Shown here one piece after another: positions 31,984 through 43,429 of a stretch of 64,000 nt of DNA. The first letter of the stretch is position 1. Every line of letters begins with the position of its first letter. Source of the stretch: Lasiosphaeris hirsuta (taxonomy: Eukaryota; Ascomycota; Sordariomycetes; Sordariales; Lasiosphaeriaceae); the NCBI GenBank assembly GCA_030549175.1, contig JAUKUA010000007.1, forward strand, positions 3,472,001 to 3,536,000. Direction: 5' to 3'. Both the position numbers and the translations under genes were made by a program. Under the pieces are notes generated by a model. It had not been told where the DNA came from. It did not search any database and saw only the letters and a program-made list of their open reading frames with translations.

Positions 31984-33996
31984 CGTGGTGATCCAAACAC
32001 CAGGTAATGGCTAAATTGAAAAAGTGGTAGACTGGTAGGTTACCGCCGGCGGGTGAATAGAGAAGGGAAGTGAGTGGTGATGGCACCGGGCCTGGCGATC
32101 ATCCTTTTAGGCGGATTGCCGCCTACCGTTCCTGGCTTCTGGTCGAGGATAATTAGGCAGACCGGAAACCGAGAGGAAGAGAGAGAGAAACAAAACAGGA
32201 GAGCGACTGGGCATCCGGGTCCCTAAAAGGACGCGGCGAGAGCTTCGCGCATCGCCGGACGAGGTTTATGGTAGCGTCAGTAGAGGATCTCTCGCTCCCA
32301 AACTCATGCAGCCCCTTCGACCTGCTCCCGCTCTATTTTTGCTCTGATTTCTGCTCGTCTTTCTGCTGTGACCCCCGGGAAGAGGGTGCAACCGAGCAGC
32401 ATCGACGGGCAGATGCTTGGACAAGCTTGAACATCCTTGGGCATCAGGGGGGGGGAGGAAACATGGCGCTCGCGCGTGTCTTAGTGATGCGAGCGAAAGG
32501 AAACCGCAGCGATCGCAGTGCAGCTGTTACACGAAACAATGGCAGGTCGACGTCAGTTGGTCGACTGCCACTGCTGCCCCCCCCAAAGCGGCAGGGGCTT
32601 GTCTGGTATGTCTGGGTTCCAGGTCAGGCAGGTGTGAGTCGCAGCCCGCCGCGGGGTCCGTGGGCGCCCGGAGGCACGACGACCGGGGCGCACGGGCTCC
32701 TAACGCCTGTCGTCAGGTGTCTCGGGCCAGCCGCCGTCTGATTTTCTGATTCGGTCGAGCCAGCCTGCCGGATTACGTGCGCTCCCCCAACCCTTGGTTT
32801 GGGCAGGACCCTTGCACAACCCTGGGCGGTCTTGGACTGGGTCAGGGCACCGCTACCGCTCCCCAAACCAACTCCAAACCGCCCGCTTCATGCTTGCTCG
32901 ACTTGCCCTGAGAGGCTTCGCTTCGCCGGATATCGGAGCTGCACACCTTACTGGCGTTGCTGCACAACCTTACTTTGGTACCCATTAGTAGGGCTGCTTC
33001 TGTCTGCTGTCGCCGCTGCCACCGCTGTCAAATTGTCTCAGACGGCGTTGAGAACCGTGGTTCAACCCCAGCAAACCACGGTTGCCATCATGAAGTCATA
33101 CCCGGCAGTTGTGCAACCGGCGATACAGAACTCCTTGGAAGGTAATTGGAACTGTCTCCATTCTTTTTTCGACCCCTGACTTCCCTGGTCTGCCATCCCA
33201 TCATCGTCTCTTCTCTGCCTCCCATATCAGGAGACAGAGCAAGAGAACAGGCCATCCGTACTCCTGAAATGCGCCACCAACTATGTGATTGATTGGTGTC
33301 TGATATCAACGTCGAGTCCAACAGGGCTCACCGCATGCAAGGCATAGCCCAGTAAGTGCCGAGGCGCGCCCAGAGCTTGTCGAGGAGCTCCCTGCTTCAT
33401 CTTCACCTCTCCCTCATGCTCCCCAGCCCGCAAAAGCTTCACAACCCGGGTTTCCTCGTTGGGCAAGGCTGGACGCGGTGCATCTCAGCCCTGGGTTAAT
33501 GTCATAAACCGCCTCTCGAGTTTTCGTGGTTCCCTACAGCTATGTACAAACCAAAGTAAGAGTCTACCACCCGGTTCCTCAACACCACCCGGACCCGGAT
33601 CCCGCCCGCCTGTTTCTCTCATTCTCTCGTTCCCAAGATCCAGAGCAGAACATCGATGCCGGACAAGTAAACCAAGCCAAACCAGGGAAAATCAGTACAT
33701 AGTACCCCCAAACGCCAACACAATGCATTGCCCATTATTCCTCCAACAACACTGGGGCGGGCTGGCACTTCTTCGGGGCACCACCATCCGGCTTTTGTCT
33801 CGCCAGACTCTCGCTCGCCCCTCCCAATACCATTTAAATATTTTCCAAACCCCGACCATACAAACACAGCAATTTCAACAAAGTGTCACAACGGGCAAGC
33901 CAAGACGGATTTCGGCAAGCCTATCCCGACCGGCCTCCCCTTGCCCGTATCCGCCACCCCGGTGGGTGAGCTCCCTTTGTCCACGGAACCCCCATT
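31984..33996. other. Gene-less stretch upstream of the membrane-protein gene
   Basis: 2,013 nt. It contains the promoter of the 30340-31983 gene and the ERD2 3' region. A 10-bp perfect hairpin (33053-33062 / 33074-33083) is present. No gene is supported. Confidence 0.5.
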
Positions 33997-34901
33997 CTAC
34001 ACGGGAAGCTTGAACTTCTTGCCCTCCTTCAGCACCAACTTGTAGTAGATCCAGAAGAAGTCGCTGTACAGGACCGTCTGGACAAGGCCGGCGGCGACGG
34101 CGATGACGTCGACCTTGTGGCTGGGCTCGGCGAAGTAGCGCCACAGCCAGTTGGGGATGTAGAGGGCGCGGTAGAGGCCGAGGGCGAAGAGGTAGTGCAC
34201 CGTGATGGTCTCGGCCTCGCCGGTGCGCTGCAGCATGAAGAGTTGCGGCAGGATGGCGACGCTCTCGAGCCAGATGCTGAAGGCCCACAGCATCTCCCAC
34301 AGCGTGTACTGGTACGGGAACAAGACGGCGAGCACGGCGGCTCCGCCCAGCAGGTACTGCACCCGCAGCGTGTCGAGGTTCGGGTCGTGCGTCGGCTTGT
34401 ACGACGTCGCCATCAGGTAGATGATGTAGCCCTGCGAGCCAATGAAGAGGATCTTGAAGACGACATTGTAGAGGCTGTGTGTGGAGAAGAGATCTGCAGG
34501 TGCGTGTTAATACGGTTCTATATCTGGCTCTCTGCTTGCTGATTTGCATCATACCGAGGTATCGTGTAACGTAGACGAGCAGGTAGAGCGCCTGCGACTT
34601 GAACGAGATGCCCGAACAGCTCTGCGATGGCACCGTCAGCAACCCCTTCCCCCTTTATCTCGTCCGTGTTCGATCGGCGTCGGGTATTACCTTGAGCTGG
34701 GTCATCTTGTGTAGGAGGATCAGGATTGACGCCAGGTGGGAGAAGTCCCCTATTTTTTCCCCGTGTTAGCGAGCCCGTTTATCTCTCCGCGCATCCCCCC
34801 TTGGCCCCGTATGCATCGCATCGCGTCGCGTAGCGGGACCAGGTTCGCGCAGCGACAGGGGAGGTGGCCGTACCCAGGACGCGGAAGATGTTCAGCGACA
34901 T
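33997..34901 (-). CDS. ERD2: ER lumen protein-retaining receptor (HDEL receptor)
   Basis: A seven-helix Golgi receptor that returns HDEL/KDEL proteins to the ER in COPI vesicles. Four exons (34874-34901, 34691-34749, 34555-34621 and 33997-34493) give 216 residues, the usual length. The joined N-terminus reads MSLNIFRVLGDFSHLASILI, then LHKMTQLKSCSGISFKSQALY, both signature regions including the conserved Arg and the SCSGIS loop. IYLMATSYKPTHDPNLDTLRVQYL, WEMLWAFSIWLESVAILPQLFML and HYLFALGLYRALYIPNW follow. The tail is Lys-rich (KEGKKFKLPV), as needed for retrieval. Exon 1 codes for only 28 nt. Confidence 0.95.
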
Positions 34902-35878
34902 CTTGAATCGCCTCTCTCTCTCTCTCTCTCGCGCGCGCCGCAGTTTCGTGTGTGCGCTCCTCAATTGATTTCGCGGTGATGAGTAAGGTCGACCCGGCAA
35001 GAAAAAAGATGATGGCCCGCGCGGTCGCAGTACCAAAACTTCGCAAGGAATAGGATGAGCTTCGTAGGGCCCAGTGAATTGGCCGATGGGTATGGTTGTC
35101 GATTGATGGGCGCAAAAAAAAAAAAAAATTGGTCTAGAGCAAAGCAAGCAGGCGAAAAGCTGCAACGGAGCTAACAACTGGCCTTGTCTTTAGGTTGCCC
35201 ACTGCGGTCTGTCGCTCTGGCGAGGCGAGGGCAAAAGGACACGAACGCGATTTTGGGCGGAAATCCCTGTCGCGGCGGAAGCGTTCCCGCTAGCCATGCA
35301 TTCCCGAAGCAAAGACCCACACGGTAGGGATGACCAATCGTGAGGCACAAAACTGCCGATTATGGGGGGGATGTGGCCGCTGGCGAGCTGGCCTGCTTGC
35401 TCTCTCCACATGGCCATCCAGCCTGAAACCAAGGCATTTCGTGATTGGTACGACTGTCACGACAATTTGAGAGAGCATCACGGGGTTTTCAGACGGATGC
35501 TGCATTCTTGGCCAAGTATGAAGTCCTAGCATAGGGCCCTAGTTGGTCATATTTGGGTTGGCAATTGTTGAGTAGGAGTCGTGGCGTTGCCAGAGTAAGG
35601 GTTCTGGCTTTCCATATCGTAATGGCCGCTATCGGTTGATTTATTGGCGACATGTTTCAAAAATCATTAGAAACTCATCTCCATCAATAGCCTGAGGCCT
35701 AAGTTATTGGGCATATTATTTTTCGTGACTCGTGCTTTCTGACACGGTTATGTAACTGCTTCATTCCGTCTGCAAATAGTTAGATGTGCCCAGTGTTGGA
35801 TGCAAATCCGCTGTCAACCTCCCAGACGCCGCCAGTCCCGCTTAAAACACACTGTTTTGATTTCCCCTGTTCCTTAGT
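34902..35878. other. Gene-less stretch between ERD2 and RFC5
   Basis: 977 nt. The first part is the ERD2 promoter, with a CT dinucleotide run near 34914-34930 and an A14 run near 35114. The part around 35520-35780 is clearly more AT-rich than its surroundings. No gene is seen. Confidence 0.45.
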
Positions 35879-37051
35879 TTACATGTCCATGCTCATGAGG
35901 TACATCTCAAAAATCCTCATAAACTTGGCGACAAATGCCTCCAGATGGAAAATGACCTTTGTCCCTGTCTTGATACGGTGCTCGTAGAATGCAGACCACT
36001 TGATGACATCGGCCTTCAATGCGTCGTCGATGAGTGGGATGAGCTTGAATGTGAGTGTCTTGAGGATTGTTGTCGGCGGGATGCAGTGCGTCAGGAGGTC
36101 ATAGAGTTTCGACCGTACTTGGAGGATCCGGGCTGGCGTGTGTTCCTCCATTATCTCCTTGGCAATCTGGCCGATGAGAGCCTCCCAGTCAGGTGGTGGT
36201 ATCGGGCTTGTGTCTGTGACTTTCTCACTACCGGGATTGTCAATATCTCTTCACCGCGACAATTCAAGAAAGGAGCCTTACTTCTGTGCATGCACTGCCT
36301 CGTACATCAACAACGCCTTCCGCAAGTTTCGGCCACTCTCCTCGGCAATTCTCAGGTGCAAGCCCTTTACTAGGGGCCAGCCCTCCTTCTTCGCCGACGA
36401 TGCAAGCACATCGCAGATCTCCTCGTGTGTTGGTGCAGCAACCCGAACAAGCAGCGTCCGTGACCGAATCGGCGCAATAATATTGGCGGTCGAGTTGGCC
36501 AGGAGGATGAGCCTTAGATTAGGCGAGTACTTCTCCATGGTGCGACGCAGGGCCGCCTGGGCATCACGGGTGAGGTGGTCGGCTTCGTTGATGACCACGA
36601 CTTTGAACTTTTGCTTCGCTGTCTGGTCAACTTGCTGTGTCTGCGCGACCTCCTTCAGGAGGTCCTGCACCACCACTCGGTCGTAGTTGCCGACATCTGA
36701 AGGTGTGATCTCGAGGTGATAGACTGAGGCGACGATGTTGAATTCCAGCTTCCGATTGCTACTCGTCTGGAATACACGAGCATCGATCTTGATCTTCTCT
36801 ACGCCAGGGCCATACAGCTCCTTCAAAGTCGCAACAATACGGGTTTTCTTTCCCGCTCCAGATGGGCCGTAGACCAGAAGGTGGGGGAAGTCGCCACTTT
36901 GCGCCTGCAGATAGTTCTGTTAGGGGACTGTCGAGGAGGGGAGAGGGGTTGCAGGGCTTGTCACCAGTGACCGCAGTCGCTCTGAAAGCTCTGAGTGGTA
37001 TGTGAGAGTGTCAAGCGACCTCGGCCGGTGTTTGTCGACGATGAGCGCCAT
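35879..37051 (-). CDS. RFC5: Replication factor C subunit 5 (clamp loader small subunit)
   Basis: An AAA+ subunit of the RFC complex, which loads PCNA onto primed DNA; the same subunit serves the Rad24, Elg1 and Ctf18 variants. Exons 36965-37051, 36282-36904 and 35879-36227 give 352 residues. The N-terminus MALIVDKHRPRSLDTLTYH is the RFC box. The P-loop is GPSGAGKKTR (42-51). Walker B reads VVVINEADHL with Asn where other RFC subunits have Asp, as is normal for Rfc5. AQAALRRTMEKYS carries the SRC-box helix. This subunit has a degenerate ATPase in known complexes. The third exon is joined by NEKVTDTSPIPPPDWEAL, typical of the fungal family. Confidence 0.95.
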
Positions 37052-37586
37052 TGTGGTTTGCTGTTCCCGGTGCTGTGGTGGGATGTTGGTGATGGACGGG
37101 AAAATTGGGGTTCAAGGGAGACGCGTCGAGAAGACGCGCCGCGCCGAGATCAATTAAGCTACCGGGCACGGGCCACATACCTCATCGCTCACGCTGGAAG
37201 GAGCGATGAGACCCAGGACCGCTGAGATTTCCAATGTAAAGACCGGTTGCTCATACTTAGCGTTAAAAATTCCTGGCTTTATCGAGGTCCACAATATTAT
37301 ACTCAATTGCCATCATTATTTCGATTGCGGTGATCAATGGACTACTGACTTGCTGTGTAACAAAAGAAGTCTGACAGGTCTTGATTCTGTATTTGAGCGC
37401 ATGAACAACTGCGAACCTCGACAATTGTTTTGGATACTAAGGTGGTCGTATTACTTTACAGGGGCACAATATAGCTCATGTGCTCATCATCTTTGCAATA
37501 CTTGAATATGATAATCAGCATAACCGAATACGTAAGTCATCTCATTTAGTCTACATATTTATACAACTACACCAAACAGTGACTGT
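37052..37586. other. Gene-less stretch between RFC5 and MRPL16
   Basis: 535 nt containing the RFC5 promoter. From about 37230 the sequence turns AT-rich. No gene or element is recognised. Confidence 0.45.
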
Positions 37587-38478
37587 CTATGAGGGGGGAG
37601 CAACCGAGCTAGAATCTGCCACAGTGGATGTTGGCAGGGCTGCATCTTCCACAGCTGGGAGTACTTTCCTCGGCCGCATGAGAGTCTCCAACGTGACACC
37701 TTCGGTGAGCTTGGTGATGCCAATCACTGGCGGCTCTCCCTTCCTGACAAGCTCCCATTGACCTGGGTAGCTATTAGTACCCCATATTCTAGAAGTATGG
37801 TGGAGGTGTTGCCTTACCTGGCAGCTTGACTCCAGCAAGCCGGAATGCATCTTTGATGACCTGCTCGTGGAGGTTGCCCTTGATCTCAAAGACAATCTGG
37901 TTTACCGCTACTCTGCATGCCCAATGATCGAAGGAACCCTTTCCTTTACCCATTCTCACCTATCCGAGTTGCCAATCGGCGAGTGTCAGCAAATAATCCT
38001 CTCCTTCATCCCAATTCCTAATGCGAGCTCCTCGTCCACGACTTGCCTCGTTTCCGCTGACAAAGACTCCGACATTGCAAGCAACCCTCTTGTAGAGACG
38101 GTATTTCTCTCCACGCAGCCTTCTCTTGATCGTATCCTCGGCTAGCTTGAGCTGGGCGGCGCTGATTCTGCGGTGGTGATCCCACATGCGCAGGCCGTAG
38201 TCGCCCCATATCACTGTTGTGCCCTTTGTTGACCCTCCCGTAGCCACTCTTGGGCGACCCTTCATCATCTTTTTCCTCCGGTCGATCTGGGGCTCCAGCC
38301 AGTTGCCGGCCTGGGTTGCTGTGGCGGAGAATAGCCTGACATTGTGGGCGACGGCGGATGCGCTGGGGGGAGAAAGCCGGCAGACGGTCGAGGCGAGGGA
38401 GGGTCGCAGTGTTGTCGCGGGCGATATCTTCAATCCCTGGAAGGCGCCGAGAAGCGCTGACGAAGCGTTATGCCTCAT
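37587..38478 (-). CDS. MRPL16: Mitochondrial large-subunit ribosomal protein uL16m
   Basis: A core protein of the mitochondrial 54S subunit near the peptidyl-transferase centre and A-site tRNA. Exons 38047-38478, 37818-37959 and 37587-37762 give 249 residues. Residues 1 to about 50 form a basic, Ser/Ala-rich mitochondrial presequence. The uL16 core includes [58 protein letters not shown] and [17 protein letters not shown]. Intron 1 (37960-38046) starts with GC instead of GT (AG|gcaagt), a rare but recognised donor; only that choice joins GNE to VRMGKGKG. An ATG 54 nt further upstream (38532) is in frame but would spoil the presequence. It is divergent from COX18 over 282 nt. Confidence 0.93.
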
Positions 38479-38633
38479 CGTGGTGGGAATTGGGATTTGC
38501 CACGGATGCAAGTGGTGATCCAGCACGTACATCGATTATGTCAATTGAGATGGCTTCCCGCCCTCGAAAAACCTACCTAATGCTCGATCTCTCGGGAAAA
38601 CACCGGGAGACTAAGCACGGACTAGCACCAATA

Positions 38634-38643
38634 CCCTAACCCT
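38634..38643 (+). promoter_or_regulatory. Telobox between MRPL16 and COX18
   Basis: CCCTAACCCT, a telomere-type motif, lies 156 nt from the MRPL16 ATG and 118 nt from the COX18 ATG, so it could serve both genes. The same motif in the other orientation is in the TRM2 promoter. Regulation is inferred, not shown. Confidence 0.45.
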
Positions 38644-38760
38644 GGCGATCATCCTCACTCACTTTCAAATGCCATCTCACGATCCGAATTTGACCCTTTC
38701 CGAGACGGAACTCAGACCAACCGATGAACTGAATACGGCGCAGGCCGGCCTGATCCCGCC

Positions 38761-39954
38761 ATGGCCGCACCCGGACACATAATGAGCAGCATCCCGCGGA
38801 CTTTTGCTCGACGAGCAGGCAGCCACACACCCTTCGCGGCACGTAGTCACGGCAGCCTGCACCACTCACTGACACTGCTGGCGACGACCTCACGCCCAGC
38901 CAAGGCGTCCCCCATCCCGAGCAAAAACAACCCCTACCACCAGCCGGGTGCCCGGCGTTCTTTCTCTGCCGCTGCCGCCCTCGACACCACCCTCCTCAGC
39001 GCTCAGGACCTCTTCACCGGGCTGCACAGCCTCACCGGCACACCCTGGTTCATCACCATCCCCCTCATCGCCCTATCCATCAACCTGGTCGCGAGGTTGC
39101 CGCTGACCATCTACACGCGGGGTATCGCCCAGCGCCGCGCCGAGCTGGCCCCGCTGTTCCGCGCCTGGAGTGCTCGCCACACCAAGGACGTCGTCCTCAA
39201 CCCCCAGGTCTCGCAGCGGCTGACGGGGGACGCGCTGGTGAAGGAGGTCGAGGCAAGGTTCAAGAAGACGTCGAAACGGCTGTTCAAGACGTTCGGTGTG
39301 CAGCGGTGGAGGGACTACACCGGGTTGGCGGTGTTCCCGGTCTGGCTGCTGGGCATTGAGGCGCTGAGGAGGTTGTGTGGTGGTCCGAGGGGGTTCATTG
39401 GGACCTTGGTGCTTGGCCCCACGAATGCCCAGCCGCAGGATGGAGCGGCTGATGCGGTGGCTGCGTCATCAAACCCTACGGATGCCATATCGATAACGGA
39501 CGTCGCCCAGGTGGTTACGCCCGACTTGGGACCGGCCGGAGCAGATTTCTCGCTGGCGAACGGAGGCTGCCTCTGGTTCCCTGATCTCATGATGGCAGAT
39601 CCGCTGCATATCTTGCCCTTTGCCCTTTCTGCTATTCTTGTGGCAAATGTTCTGCCGCGGACACAGTCGGGGTATCGGGCTTTGCTTGGCATGGACGATG
39701 CCACGAACAAGCTAGGGCTTACAGAGGGCCGCCGACGACTGACCAGAGTCTTCCTCATCATGGCTTTTGCCATCGGGCCCGTGACCATGAATTTGCCGGC
39801 GGCGCTCCACCTCTACTGGATTTCGTCGTCGACGATCACGTTTATACAGACCTGGCTCGTAAATTGGTTCAAGCCCCTCCCGGAAGTCACTGTCAGGCCT
39901 TGTAAAGGTAGCGAGAGTCTTGTGATTCGACCGACCCGTACAAAAACGGTATGA
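38761..39954 (+). CDS. COX18: Mitochondrial inner-membrane insertase COX18/OXA2
   Basis: An Oxa1/YidC-family protein that exports the C-terminal domain of Cox2 across the inner membrane. It is a single exon of 397 residues. Residues 1 to about 70 are basic and Ser-rich, ending near ARRSFSAAAA, as in a cleaved mitochondrial presequence. The insertase core runs from TGTPWFITIPLIALSINLVA through GGCLWFPDLMMADPLHILPF to GPVTMNLPAALHLYWISSS, the last being the diagnostic COX18/OXA2 helix. It lacks the long C-terminal ribosome-binding tail of Oxa1, which supports COX18 over OXA1. A second ATG at 38782 (Met8) is an equally plausible start. A Gly/Ala insert (about 220-255) between helices is unusual in length. 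Confidence 0.92.
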   Translation: MAAPGHIMSSIPRTFARRAGSHTPFAARSHGSLHHSLTLLATTSRPAKASPIPSKNNPYHQPGARRSFSAAAALDTTLLSAQDLFTGLHSLTGTPWFITIPLIALSINLVARLPLTIYTRGIAQRRAELAPLFRAWSARHTKDVVLNPQVSQRLTGDALVKEVEARFKKTSKRLFKTFGVQRWRDYTGLAVFPVWLLGIEALRRLCGGPRGFIGTLVLGPTNAQPQDGAADAVAASSNPTDAISITDVAQVVTPDLGPAGADFSLANGGCLWFPDLMMADPLHILPFALSAILVANVLPRTQSGYRALLGMDDATNKLGLTEGRRRLTRVFLIMAFAIGPVTMNLPAALHLYWISSSTITFIQTWLVNWFKPLPEVTVRPCKGSESLVIRPTRTKTV

Positions 39955-40153
39955 CCACGGGATATAAGAGAACATGAACTGTTCAGATTTGTACAAATAG
40001 AAAAACAATAGACATAATACCCCCGGAAAGGCATACCCGCCCTGAACGCCGCCCATCCCGCATGAAATTAAGTATAAAACTGTAACCACGCAACGCTCTG
40101 CTTGTCCCCCGGGCGTCGCCCTTCTTCGGCAATGTCTTCCCATAGTCCCAGGA

Positions 40154-41023
40154 TTAGCCCAAGAAGATAGCCAGCAACATAATCGTAAAAATGACCGCCA
40201 GTATCAACAACAAGCAGCACATTTTGCTCCTCGCATTCTTCTGGTACCTCGCCGCACTGCGAAGCTCGCGGTCGGCTCCGTGTGTGTCGTCCCGGACGAT
40301 CTCCACATTGTTGGCGATGGTATCCAGCACTTCGCCCTGCTCCGTTACAATCTGCGCTACCTGCTGGAAGAGCACATTGAGGTCGCCGACGCCCTGCTCG
40401 ATGTTGCGGATCTCCTCCTCGCGCTCGACGATGAGGGCATCCTGGAAGTCGACCTCGTCCTGCGGTGCGAGCCGGGCGAGCTCTTGTTCCTGCTCCTGCT
40501 GCTGCTGCTGTTGCGGCGAGAGGAGCTGCGGCGAGATGACCCCCTCGGCATCTATGGCGGCGCGCGCGGCGGTGACTGATGCCTTTTGCTTCTCGAGGGC
40601 TTGCCGTTGGAGGCCTTGGAACTCGGAGAGGGAGGCTTGGAATTCGCGCGAGAGCTTTTGTTGCATGTACTTTTGGGTGGGCTGCGGAGGGAGGTTAGTA
40701 TTTCAGGGGGCAGGGTCGGATGGAAAGGGAGTAAGTACTGTAACGTCCTCCCAAGTCTGGATCTTCTTGACGCCCTCGCCAACCTCCTTGAAGGTCTCGC
40801 GCGACTCTTCAATCAGCTCGTGTACCCGCTCCCGCACCCTCGGCGTGTCCCGCCGCGTGCCCAGGTGGCCAACCTCCCCGCTCAGGCGCTGGTTGTTCCC
40901 ATTTAGCTTGAACAGCTTGTTCATCAGGTCTTGTGATAGGCGCTGGAACTCGGGGTCGTCGGCAAAGCCGGAGCTGGGGCGGTTTCGCCCCGCCTCGAGC
41001 GACGAGAGTTGGTCGAACGACAT
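40154..41023 (-). CDS. PEP12: Syntaxin-type t-SNARE, Pep12 family
   Basis: A Qa-SNARE of late endosome and prevacuolar compartment fusion. Exons 40739-41023 and 40154-40681 (intron 40682-40738) give 270 residues. The N-terminal Habc helices start with DPEFQRLSQDLMNKLFKLNGN. A Gln-rich stretch (QQQQQQEQEQE) separates them from the SNARE motif, in which VEREEEIRNIEQGVGDLNVLF and QGEVLDTIANNVE contain the central zero-layer Gln. The protein ends in a single C-terminal membrane anchor (CCLLLILAVIFTIMLLAIFL). Pep12 is favoured over Vam3 by the anchor and the long N-terminal domain. It is divergent from NDC1. Confidence 0.92.
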
Positions 41024-41421
41024 GGCGCAGGTGTTATCGCGGGCGAGACTAGCGGGAATAGTCGGCGTCAGTCCAGATAACGATGTAAGACCTCAAATGC
41101 AAAAGCGAGAGGGCGAGGGAGCGAATGGGTTTGTTGGGGTGCTGATTGATGTTTGGTCTGGCTGATCGCAGGTCCAGGCATTGACCGATGGAGGTTGCCT
41201 GTGACCGCCGACGTAATCGCTCAGGTGGGACCAATCAGCTGTTGCCAGGTGGGGCTCAGGTACCAAGCGCGGCATGTTTCCCTTGCGACAAAGGCGGCCA
41301 CCCAACAGCTGTATTTTTTTTTATTTACAAGCGGCTGCGCTCATCTCTCCATCGACGACACGACTAGACCAGTCCCCGACACGCCAAGCAGCGCCTGTTC
41401 ACCCGACGATGCCCTGCGAAA
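41024..41421. promoter_or_regulatory. Divergent promoter region PEP12 / NDC1
   Basis: 398 nt between the two start codons, with no ORF of note. Both promoters must lie here. Confidence 0.45.
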
Positions 41422-43429
41422 ATGGCAGCGGCAAAAGTCAGAAGTCCTGCGTATAAGGATTTCCTCCAGCCTGCACTCCACCGACGCTTCTCGTCATCGG
41501 CTGGGATCCTGTTCGCCATCGGATACCTCTATGGCATCGCCCTGGCTAACTGGAACTCCCGTGAGTGCAAACCCAGAACCTAAACCCCCAAACACAATAG
41601 ATCACCGAATTTCTAACAACACGCAGTTCTCTGGTCTTGGTTTCCCATTGGACCTTCCGGTGTGCGCGGAGTCATTCTAGGCCTGTGCGGTTTCGCGATC
41701 ATCATCCTCCGCGTCGCCCAGTACCACGTCGGGCAGCGCACCTCCGACTCGGCTTTCCAGACCTTCGTCCACCATGCCGCAAAGATCCAAACAGTCGAGG
41801 CAATCTTCACATACGTCCTCTCTGCATACGTCTTCAGTCAGGTCTATCTGTGGTCTATCTCGGAGAGCGCAGGTCTCGAATGGATCACCTACTTCATGTC
41901 AGACCGCGCAAGGCTGAATGAGAAGACGATCTTCTTCACCGCCCACTTTATCATTCTCGGGTTTTACCAGGGCCTACTTCATGTCTTCAAGGATCTTGAC
42001 CATGTGTCGCTCGGTGTGGCCCGGCCGCGTAATCGGCGTATAAACGGGAACGGGGACCCCGAGGACCCACCCTGGAAGCGGTTCCGGGATCAGATACCAC
42101 TCAAATTGCTCTGGACCTTGAACCAGTCGCTTGTCGGGCTTGTGTTGAGTATTGTCGTGTACCAGCTGTTCCTACGGGCGACGGTTTGGCGCATAATGCT
42201 TACCTTCCTGCGCCCCATCTACAACCTCCCGCGCACGAATTTGCTCCCAGCATCGTGGCCATTTTCGTTCACCAGCCTCAGTCGCTCATTCATTGCCAGC
42301 TTCATGCTAGTGTTTCTGTGGACCATGGGCAACGTGGCTTTCTCAACTTTTCTGGTGAAGGAACCGTTGAAAAACGGGAAGCCGTTGACCTCGGAGTCCA
42401 AGGACCCCAATGGCAGTCTGTTAAACGGGCTAAAGAGCAAGAAGCTCGCTATACAGGTTTGTTACCCCTCACACTCGCAGCTTGTCCAACCCAGGCTAAC
42501 AGTCCAAGTCTTTTGCAATGTGGGAGTTGGCATTTATTGCACGCGATTACCCGGAGAGACGCGCTCTCATCTTTGCGGATCTTGATCGCAAGGATGCGCC
42601 GATGTGGTCGCATATCTACGGCGTTTGTATGGAAGTCCTCAAAGGCCTAGAGACGCGCATCGATAATTACGGGAAAGCCCCGGCACCTGCTGCGCCTGTG
42701 GCGGCACCAATTGAGCCGAAGAAACGGACCACGCAGGCCCCGAAGGAAGATGCCATCTTCCAGGGAACGCCACCGAAGAAGAACTTCCGCGTGGAGGTGG
42801 AGAAGGTTGTCAACAGTGTAGCGACGGTGCCTGGTCAGGGGTCGCAGCTGAGCCCCATCGCCAAAAGAGCATTAGCAACTGCTAAGCAGCAAGCACTCAA
42901 GGTGCAGAGAGAGGTTACCGGTACTGAAGACACACAGACCGTGTTCAGGGACCTGGCGCTGAAGGTGTTGGACTCGGCAGTTGGGTGGCCTTTCCGACAG
43001 GAGTACAGCCGCAGACTTGCTCATGCCGTTCTAGGCGGACCCTACGGCGAGCCAAGCCTTTATATCAACGCGGCATACGCGCTCAGCCTTGTGGCTGCGA
43101 CGAGTCTCACAGAAGACAATTATGGAAATGTCCAGAGAGATGTTGCTACGACGATTCGGTCCTTGACGGCCTTGACCAAGAAACTAGATGCGTTCATTAC
43201 GACGCTACCTATACACTGGACTGATGTGGAGAAAAAGAAGGAGGTCGGTGATATACAGGCTATATTGGATGCGCTGAGGGAATCTCTCGGTTTACTTCTT
43301 CACGAGTTTACGCCGTACGCGCGGGATCTGAGGATGAGTCTGACAGATATGCGACTCGCCCGGGAGGCGGCGGGTGTGGAAACCCCTGAGGAGCCGATAG
43401 CTCCCCTGGAGATGCGCCAGGTCAGATGA
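41422..43429 (+). CDS. NDC1: Nucleoporin NDC1
   Basis: A polytopic membrane nucleoporin shared by nuclear pore complexes and the spindle pole body, needed to insert both into the nuclear envelope. Exons 41422-41560, 41627-42456 and 42509-43429 give 629 residues. The N-terminal half has six or seven hydrophobic segments, including GILFAIGYLYGIALANW, GVILGLCGFAIIILRV and SFIASFMLVFLWTMGNVAFS. The C-terminal half is soluble and faces the pore; it contains SFAMWELAFIARDYPERRALIF and LIFADLDRKDAPMW, which match the family. A Pro/Ala-rich linker (about 365-395) joins the halves. The start at 41422 follows GAAA and opens directly into the conserved N-terminus AYKDFLQPALHRRF. Confidence 0.92.

Noticed and set aside
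33053..33083. Possible tRNA or Pol III B box (GTTCAACCC) in a 10-bp hairpin
   Set aside because: The stem and loop lengths do not fit a T-arm, and no A box or T-run is placed correctly.
38479..38532. Upstream ATG at 38532 as the MRPL16 start
   Set aside because: It would place 18 His/Pro-containing residues ahead of a good mitochondrial presequence; the ATG at 38478 gives the more typical N-terminus.
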